Origin: Haemaphysalis longicornis | Taxonomy: Eukaryota > Arthropoda > Arachnida > Ixodida > Ixodidae | Length of the DNA stretch: 64,000 nucleotides | Direction: 5' to 3' | NCBI GenBank assembly: GCA_013339765.2 | Contig: CM023449.1 | Coordinates: forward strand, 35,666,353-35,730,352 | In this document: in pieces, positions 58,260 to 64,000 of the stretch | Layout of the letters: each line of letters opens with the position of its first letter | Position numbering within the stretch: position 1 is the stretch's first letter | Translations under genes and position numbers: made by a program | Notes under the pieces: generated by a model | Database searches by the model: none | What the model was told of the DNA's origin: nothing | What the model saw: only the letters and a program-made list of their open reading frames with translations

Positions 58260-58680
58260 TTATATAAAGTGGTTGCGCTGAAAGTGCATACCATCTCTCC
58301 CTTTGGGCAGCCCATTATCCCCCCATACGTGTCCATCCATGACCGCTACTTCCATCACTTCGCCGATAGCCCGCGCCAACAGCCAGAATGCGAAACGTGA
58401 CAGCGTTCCCAGCATCCGTTCAAAGAGGATCGAGCAGAAAGGATGCACAGAACAGCCAAACTTCCGCAGAACATCCAGTCAGACCTCAGCGGCGTTCCGA
58501 AGCCCTGTCACTGCCAGTTCTTTTTTGAGTTCGCGGGGAAGATGGTCAATAATACGTGTTGTTTCTACAATCATCGTTCCAATTTCTTGCAGTGCATCGA
58601 AATTTTATGAATCGCAGACAAAACTGTTTCGACGCTCTTCACGAGGTCTTCCTCAGTTAACTACACAGTAGTTCTGCACA
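58260..58680 (-). other. Decayed minus-strand ORF of unknown origin
   Basis: Minus-strand translation shows protein-like segments in successive frames: TEEDLVKSVETVLSAIHKIS, then IVETTRIIDHLPRELKKELA, then after a stop ERMLGTLSRFAFWLLARAIG. The plus strand is also open (58303-58671), which weakens the case. It may be a decayed retrotransposon or retrocopy; no family is recognised. Confidence 0.25.
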
Positions 58681-59640
58681 CACCAGTGCCCTAGTCCTTT
58701 CTCTAATAAGAGTAGCTTATTCACTACATAGCTTACTACATACTGTCATCGGCGCAGGATTACTTCTGCGGTCGCCAACCAGGGGCATAGGAAATAACCC
58801 CTTGTGTATTGAATTTGTAGCCATTTATTGATCACTGTTCAGTTTTCTTTAATGTTTACCCTTTTTCGCAAAAATCATTCTCTGAATAATATTTGAAGGT
58901 TCGGTACATCTCTTTAGCAACTTGTATCCCAATAACCTTGCTTTCGATTATAACTACATCATGAGAGAGAATTTGTGCGGAAGTGTAGAGCAGACAGCAG
59001 TAAAGAACATTCACTGCCTAAATTGTTTAACAGGTGTCAGAGAGTTAAAGCCCTTTGATGCCCAAAACTTCCTTATTTTGAATACGCGCGTGAAACTTTT
59101 TTTATGGTCAAAAAGGATTTCCTACATCACAAATATGAAGTCAGAAAAAAAATTGGTTCATTAGGACACACTGGGTACTGGCAAGCAGTGGGCACTGGCT
59201 GCCCATATATCGCCTGAACAAGAGGGCTACCTTGATCACCATGATTTATGCTTGAAGTGAAGACAATTACGTAAAGTTTGTACTGCCATCATTTGTAAGA
59301 ACAACGGAATTGCACAATTTCGGTTACCTGTCACTAGCTCATGGGGAACCCGGGCTCGATGCGAGTTAACACGCGTAAACAATATTTTTTTTAGCACACG
59401 GAATTACGTGCTGCCCTCTCTTCTTTGATTTTTGAAGGTCCGGGATTCTTTGCTTGTCAATAGGTGGTGTTAAATGCCGAAAAAAACACAAAGTGCGAGA
59501 TAAAAATAAAATATTGTTTGAGTGAGCAACCATGGGCATCAAAAGGTTGGTATTTCATTGAAAATAATCAGACGCTTTTGCACAATTCATCCAATTTTCT
59601 CCGAATAAATTTGCACTAACTGTTAATCTCACCCGACTTT
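58681..59640. other. AT-rich intergenic sequence, nothing recognised
   Basis: An 80-residue frame at 58922-59164 has no motifs. Confidence 0.4.
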
Positions 59641-59850
59641 TTTTTTCCGTGTACGAAAGCTACGGGATCAAGATATCGCCACAAATTGTCTCCAAATAAA
59701 TTTTAACCGACTGTGGATTCTAACGAGTACGGATTCCTTGGCGAGTTGGTGTTGCATTGCAGATGCAACACCAATTAAGGGGGATTCTCACCCCCCATTT
59801 TTTCCCCAGTATGGAAGTTACGGGATCAAGACATCGCCAGAAATCAAACG
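59641..59850. repeat. Short direct repeat with a perfect 12-bp hairpin
   Basis: The block TACGGGATCAAGA(T/C)ATCGCCA occurs twice about 160 bp apart. Between them TTGGTGTTGCAT (59746-59757) pairs perfectly with ATGCAACACCAA (59763-59774) around a 5-nt loop. Confidence 0.8.
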
Positions 59851-60346
59851 CGCCCCCTTTCTGCTTGTTCTCGTTTGAATACCAGTGGAGACGAGCGGAT
59901 GAGAGCGGGATAAGGAAGATGGGTCGGATGGTGACGACGCCGAAAGGAGGAGGAGGTGGAGGAGGATGCCTGCCAAAGGAGCGGCGAGCTCGGTCGGTGC
60001 ACGCGGCACAAATCCAGCGAGGCGGCGGTCTCGGCGACGGAGCAGCGGCGGCGGTGTGCTGCTGTCAGGTTGAATGCGCGGCCCCATTTGCCACGGTGAC
60101 GCCCCGCCGACCTCTTGGGAATAGGAGCCCGCCTGGAGGGAAGGCGGCACCTCGCGCCCAAGGAGATCGAGGAGGACGGCGGGGAAAAACCGCTCCCCTG
60201 CGCGTGTCTGTTGCGCCAGGGACCGCCGACGCCTGGGATCGCTGCCCGTCCGCAGAACGCCCGCAAATGTATAAGTGCATTTGGCTGTCTGTGTGCAATG
60301 TGGTTTGGCTGTCACAGGAGAGCATGGCTGAGAGTGGAGCCCAGCA
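59851..60346. other. GC-rich block with overlapping ORFs on both strands
   Basis: Frames of 206 residues (plus) and 165 and 140 residues (minus) overlap here. None has recognisable domains; amino-acid content follows the GC composition. It might be a promoter or first-exon region, but no gene is called. Confidence 0.3.
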
Positions 60347-60546
60347 CGAACGAATGAACGAACGAATGAATGAATGAATGAATGAATGAATGAATGAATG
60401 AATGAATGAATGAATGCGTGCGTGCGTGCGTGCGCTGTGAGTGAGTGAGTGAGTGAGTGAGTGAGTGAGTGAGTGAGTGAGTGAGTGAGTGAGTGAGTGA
60501 GTGAGTGAGCGAGCGAGCGAGCGAGCGAGCGAGTGAGTGAGTTTGT
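60347..60546. repeat. Compound (GAAT)n-(GTGC)n-(GAGT)n-(GAGC)n microsatellite
   Basis: A ~200-bp tetranucleotide tract whose unit shifts by single-base changes along its length. Confidence 0.97.
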
Positions 60547-60604
60547 GAGTTAGTGAGCGAGTGAGTCACACACCTGGCAATTTTTCATGTTTCCTTTCCT
60601 TTTT

Positions 60605-60811
60605 ACCCGCCGCGGTGGCTCAGTGGCTAAGGCGTTGCGCTGCTGAGCACGAGGTCGCGGGTTCGACTCCCGGCCACGGCGGCCGCTTTTCTGATGGAGG
60701 CGAAAAGCAAAAACGCCCGTGTGTGCGAGATTTCGGCGCATGTTAAAGGTCCCCAGGTGATCAAAATTAATCCGGAGCCCTCCACTACGGCGTGCCTCAT
60801 CGCCTGCGTTT
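60605..60811 (+). repeat. Ruka-like SINE, intact Pol III boxes, 3' end shortened
   Basis: The tRNA head matches copy 8450 almost exactly. The body ends in GCCTGCGTTTTTATT without the AATC tail. Confidence 0.9.
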
Positions 60812-61513
60812 TTATTCGGGGCATTCTTTGGTTGGTAAAAAAACTGGCCCAGAGAAAGTCAGTTCTTGTTATTTGTCTAGTCGGGGTTTATAACCTTTTT
60901 CGGCGCTAATATTTTCCGTTCCACTTCACCGCCCGCAATATTATTGTCAACCGATCTTGCGGGTCCCCACTACAGTTATTGTTGGTTGCATTCAGTTGGT
61001 TGGTTCGTCACAACCCTGCGTAAGTTATTTTAACAAGGCTTGGAGTTTATTTCGTTTCATTCACTTTTACTGTCTGTTTCTTTCATTCCGCTCGTAACAA
61101 GGCAGTTTTTGTGATTTCAATAGTTGTTCTCCTTTTCCCCTCCGAAATGCGGCTTCAATCTCGTGTTCCTTTCTTATCTCCATCTCGTTGTCAACTGTAG
61201 CACAAAATACTGCAGCACAAGTCTCCAGTGACACCTGCTCAACACGATCGTCTTGTGCTCTAACAATGGGCATACGTCTGTGTACTGTGCTCTGTTCTCA
61301 TGTTTAACTTCTTTTTTCTATTTTGGCAATTTTTTTAATCATTTGTGTCTCCTGTAGACCTTTATCGACCTTTATCCGGTTTTGTTTTGTATTTTCTCTG
61401 ACATCTCATAACAGAAGGTTGCCCGCAATCAGTCTGTAAAACCATCGCTGCTGCAAGGCGTCGCCACACAAGACTTCTGAAGGCTTGGGCTTTCGCTCGA
61501 CTATATTGTTGTA
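60812..61513. other. AT-rich intergenic sequence, nothing recognised
   Basis: Short frames only. Confidence 0.4.
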
Positions 61514-62842
61514 CAGTTAAACGTGGATACAACGAAGTTGACAAAAATTCCCAATTTTTTCGTTATATGCAGGTTTTCGTTACATGCAAGTTTCGAGTTA
61601 GGACATGCGTGATTGACGCAGAAACGAAACCAAAATGCTAGAATCAGTGACGGTGAACTCGCCAATCAGGAATTCATTTCGCTGTGAAAAACTGCGTGAC
61701 TCCCGCCTACTGCTTTTCCACGAGCTTAGCCACTACACGGCACTACAAAGAGGCAAGGTCACTTACTACCTGTATTCACAAACGTAACCTAAGTAACACT
61801 TCTGGTTTTGACACTTTTCGGTGTTTAATCGCGTTTGAAGGACCAAAGATGTGCTGAAATGACGCCTTTTTGCGAACTTCGTGCTCTTTTCAGCACTCAA
61901 AATTGGTGAGATGAGAGGGTGTTAGATGTGGGATTCTGTAATTAGCGGCGGCGTTCTTTTTTTCGCGCTGGCGAAGAGGTTATTTAAACATGCGAGCTTG
62001 TCTTGGAAAGCGAAAAATTTCGTTTTTTTTTTTTTTTTTTGGCAGCAGAAATCATCACCGAAGAACCGACCCCACTGATAGCAGTGGAGACGTGCGACTA
62101 CACACCGACAGACATGCCTATAGCAGTCATCGGACAGCGCACTTACGCGTGGAAACGCACGGTACAAGGCGGTGCGGGCAAAATCCGCTAAATTAGTGTA
62201 TTCCTCCAACCGATTTTTGAGTAAAACTGCTAAAAAAAACTACACCACCTTCCCGTAGGTGAACCCTGAGTAGTATGCGAAGCAGCCATGGGGTCGACTG
62301 AAGTTCCCATTAGTTTTCAGTTCGTCGTTTCCGTTGACGTTCAGCTTCGCGTGCCTTCGTTGTATCAGTAGCTTCTTGACGTAGTTTGAATGAGTGAAGG
62401 ACATAAGGCGCGTTCGTAGCCCATGCTCCCGTCTCGGTTTGTAGCGCAGTGGGAAGAACGCCACGTACCTCCCGTTGCGGCCAGAGAGTCGTGGGATCGA
62501 AACCGGGCGCCGCCTAACTATTTCTTTTTATAGTGGACGCGCTGAACGTCCATCCCAAACGCTGACGGGCTGAAGAGACGCGCATGCGCAGTAGAGTGCG
62601 GACGGCGGACAACGACAACGAAGGAGGGAGGGACACAGCCCCGAGCATGAGATGCTTCGCATCTAAAACAATGGCTCATCAGGGTAGCGAATTCGTTACA
62701 TCGAGGTTAACCGTCGCAACGCATTCGTTACATAGAAGTCGAAAAAACACGGGTTTCAATGGGGCTGGCAATGGGGAATCGAAACACATCGTTAAATCCA
62801 GGAATTCGCTACATAGGGGTTTGTTACATCCAGGTTTAACTG
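61514..62842. mobile_element. TA-flanked TIR transposon (pogo/Tigger-type ends), 1329 bp, non-autonomous
   Basis: The left end CAGTTAAACGTGGATACAAC and right end (reverse complement) CAGTTAAACCTGGATGTAAC are inverted repeats flanked by TA on both sides (61512-61513 and 62843-62844). CAG-starting ends with TA duplication are typical of Tc1/mariner-pogo elements. Further CGTTA-type sub-repeats (GTTACAT) lie inside both ends. No intact transposase is visible. A separate element (62233-62670) is nested inside. Confidence 0.85.
62233..62670 (-). repeat. AGATGC-terminated element nested in the pogo-like transposon
   Basis: One end matches the 40228-40478 foldback arm. A tRNA-like block lies in the middle (A-box-like TTTGTAGCGCAGTGGG at 62437-62453, B-box-like GTGGGATCGAAACC at 62491-62504, read on plus). 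The other end matches 40840-40945, closing with the AGATGC/GCATCT hairpin at 62650-62664. This suggests a composite SINE-like element. Confidence 0.7.
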
Positions 62843-62861
62843 TACATTGATGAGCTAAATA

Positions 62862-62923
62862 TATCTTATCTTATCTTATCTTATCTTATCTTATCTTATC
62901 TTATCTTATCTTATCTTATCTTA
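62862..62923. repeat. (TTATC)n microsatellite
   Basis: Twelve near-perfect pentamer units. Confidence 0.97.
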
Positions 62924-64000
62924 ACTCTTCTCACTTTCCTTTTCCCCACGTACAAGATAGCAGGATTGTTCCAACATCCCTGTCTTCTCCTTACGTCTTT
63001 CTCGACAAGTTTTAAATCATGAGCTATTTCTTATGCGCCACAAATGGACGCGCGACACGAGTTGTCAATACACCGAGTTTAGGCTAAACATGGTTGACTC
63101 TGTCCAACGGTAAATTTTCGCAGACCACACGTCACTCTGATTAGATTCTTAAAGACAACCAATAAGCAATCAGTTCTTCTCGCAACGCTTCGTTGTAATA
63201 AAATTCGTGGAATATTAACACAATAACGTACTGCGATCAAAACAATGAGTATGCACTCTTTCGTCGCAAAAATTGTTCCTTTGTGGTCTTTTTTTTCCCA
63301 CAATTCATCGCTTACATTCACGCCAGAAGCGCCTTCATCGACGTGTTGAACTGCACACCCTTGAAAAGGACTCCGAAGGCCCATTCGTCTCGAAGCCGTT
63401 CCAAGCCGTACCGAGACAACAGCGACCGGGCAAACAAGCTCCGTCAACGATGACAGCGGCGTCGAAGAAGAAGAAGAAGAAGACAAAGGGAGGAGGCAGG
63501 AATGCGAGAGATGCGCGCGCCTGCAGAGACCGACCATCTCCCCTCGGCGAAACGCTTGCGACACGGAGCATCAAATTGCGATGCACAAAGGGCCCCCAAG
63601 ACGGCGGGCGTAAAGAGCGCTCTTTTCACGGAGGAAATAGTCGCGGCGACGGCGGCGCCCGAACAAAAAGACGGCGCAGCAAAACAGACGCAGGATTAAA
63701 CAAATATCTCGCTCAGTATTTCCCCGCTCTCTTGCCTCGGACAGTCTTCTCCGAGACGAGCATCCGAGAGGCAACATATATCACCGGACGAATTTCCATG
63801 CCCAGCGCCGAAGGAGGAGCGGGGCTTGGGGAAGGAGGATTCAATCCGCGTTTCTGAGGCACACAAACGGGAGGACTTCGACGAAAGACGGGGAATAAAA
63901 AGCGTTAGAGACAAAAGAAAGAGAGACGGGCAGACGCGATAGTCGAGGCACTCTCCGGGGTAGGCGGAGACGCAATAAATTCCTCTCCGTCGTCAATCCC
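62924..64000. other. GC-rich sequence with ORFs on both strands at the window edge
   Basis: A plus-strand frame of 194 residues (63273-63857) has an internal Met at 63450 in good context (A at -3) followed by a Lys run and an Arg-rich stretch. Overlapping minus-strand frames reach 161 residues. No domain is recognised, and the region runs off the window. It may be a 5' exon or promoter region of a gene to the right, but this is not shown. Confidence 0.3.

Noticed and set aside
59757..60377. 206-residue plus-strand ORF
   Set aside because: GC-rich block with equally long antisense frames; ends inside a microsatellite.
60347..60546. Telomere- or satellite-like array
   Set aside because: Units are GAAT, GTGC, GAGT and GAGC tetramers, not TTAGG; an ordinary compound microsatellite.
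63273..63857. 194-residue ORF with Lys run, possible nuclear protein
   Set aside because: No recognised domain, competing antisense frames, and the window edge prevents a test; kept only as a region note.

Overview
The window looks like repeat-rich, mostly non-genic DNA from a hard tick (Ixodidae) genome. The strongest clue is six copies of a tRNA-derived SINE that I recognise from memory as the Ruka-like SINE of ixodid ticks. Supporting clues are I/Jockey-like and RTE-like LINE remnants, a decayed BEL/Pao element, many short TIR and foldback elements, and long simple repeats. No bacterial-style genes, operons, rRNA or CRISPR are present. The species assignment is inference from repeat content; no search was run.

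Only one stretch is convincing host coding sequence: an uninterrupted minus-strand terminal exon at 16756-18284. It encodes about 508 residues of a Thr/Ser/Pro-rich, mucin-like ectodomain, one transmembrane helix and a 30-residue cytoplasmic tail. A strong 3' splice site precedes it, and its 5' exons were not found. Weaker host candidates are an exon-like minus-strand ORF (44893-45317), a 63-residue one-helix ORF (28253-28444) and an exon-like segment carried inside a repeat (34440-34608).

Layout. 0-7 kb: truncated DDE-type transposase (279-836), a repeat with CRE octamers (2566-2990), a 133-bp tandem duplication, and BEL/Pao protease and integrase remnants on the minus strand (4640-6377). 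7-16 kb: SINE, two inverted copies of a family I call Rep-A, a ~770-bp foldback element, and a 570-bp element ending in an AGATGC hairpin. 16.7-18.3 kb: the mucin-like exon. 18.6-26.6 kb: Rep-B, a SINE with a perfect 16-bp target duplication, LINE fragments, a ~2.9-kb dead LINE with RT and RNase H that was split by a 148-bp MITE with a TTA duplication, and a Tigger/pogo-like transposase tail. 28-35 kb: a long polypurine tract and three more Rep-A copies. 36-43 kb: SINE, second and third CRE-repeat copies, a foldback and Rep-C. 43-51 kb: a GC-rich hairpin, a LINE RNase H fragment, Rep-C, Rep-D and the second AGATGC element. 52-64 kb: three SINEs, one with an expanded tail, a TIR MITE, Rep-B, an RTE tail, Rep-D, and a TA-flanked 1.33-kb pogo-like element with a nested insertion.

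The window does not encode a pathway. Its coherence is historical: layers of nested, mostly dead transposable elements next to one membrane-mucin gene. Repeat-family names Rep-A to Rep-D are mine and only denote similarity seen between copies inside this window.
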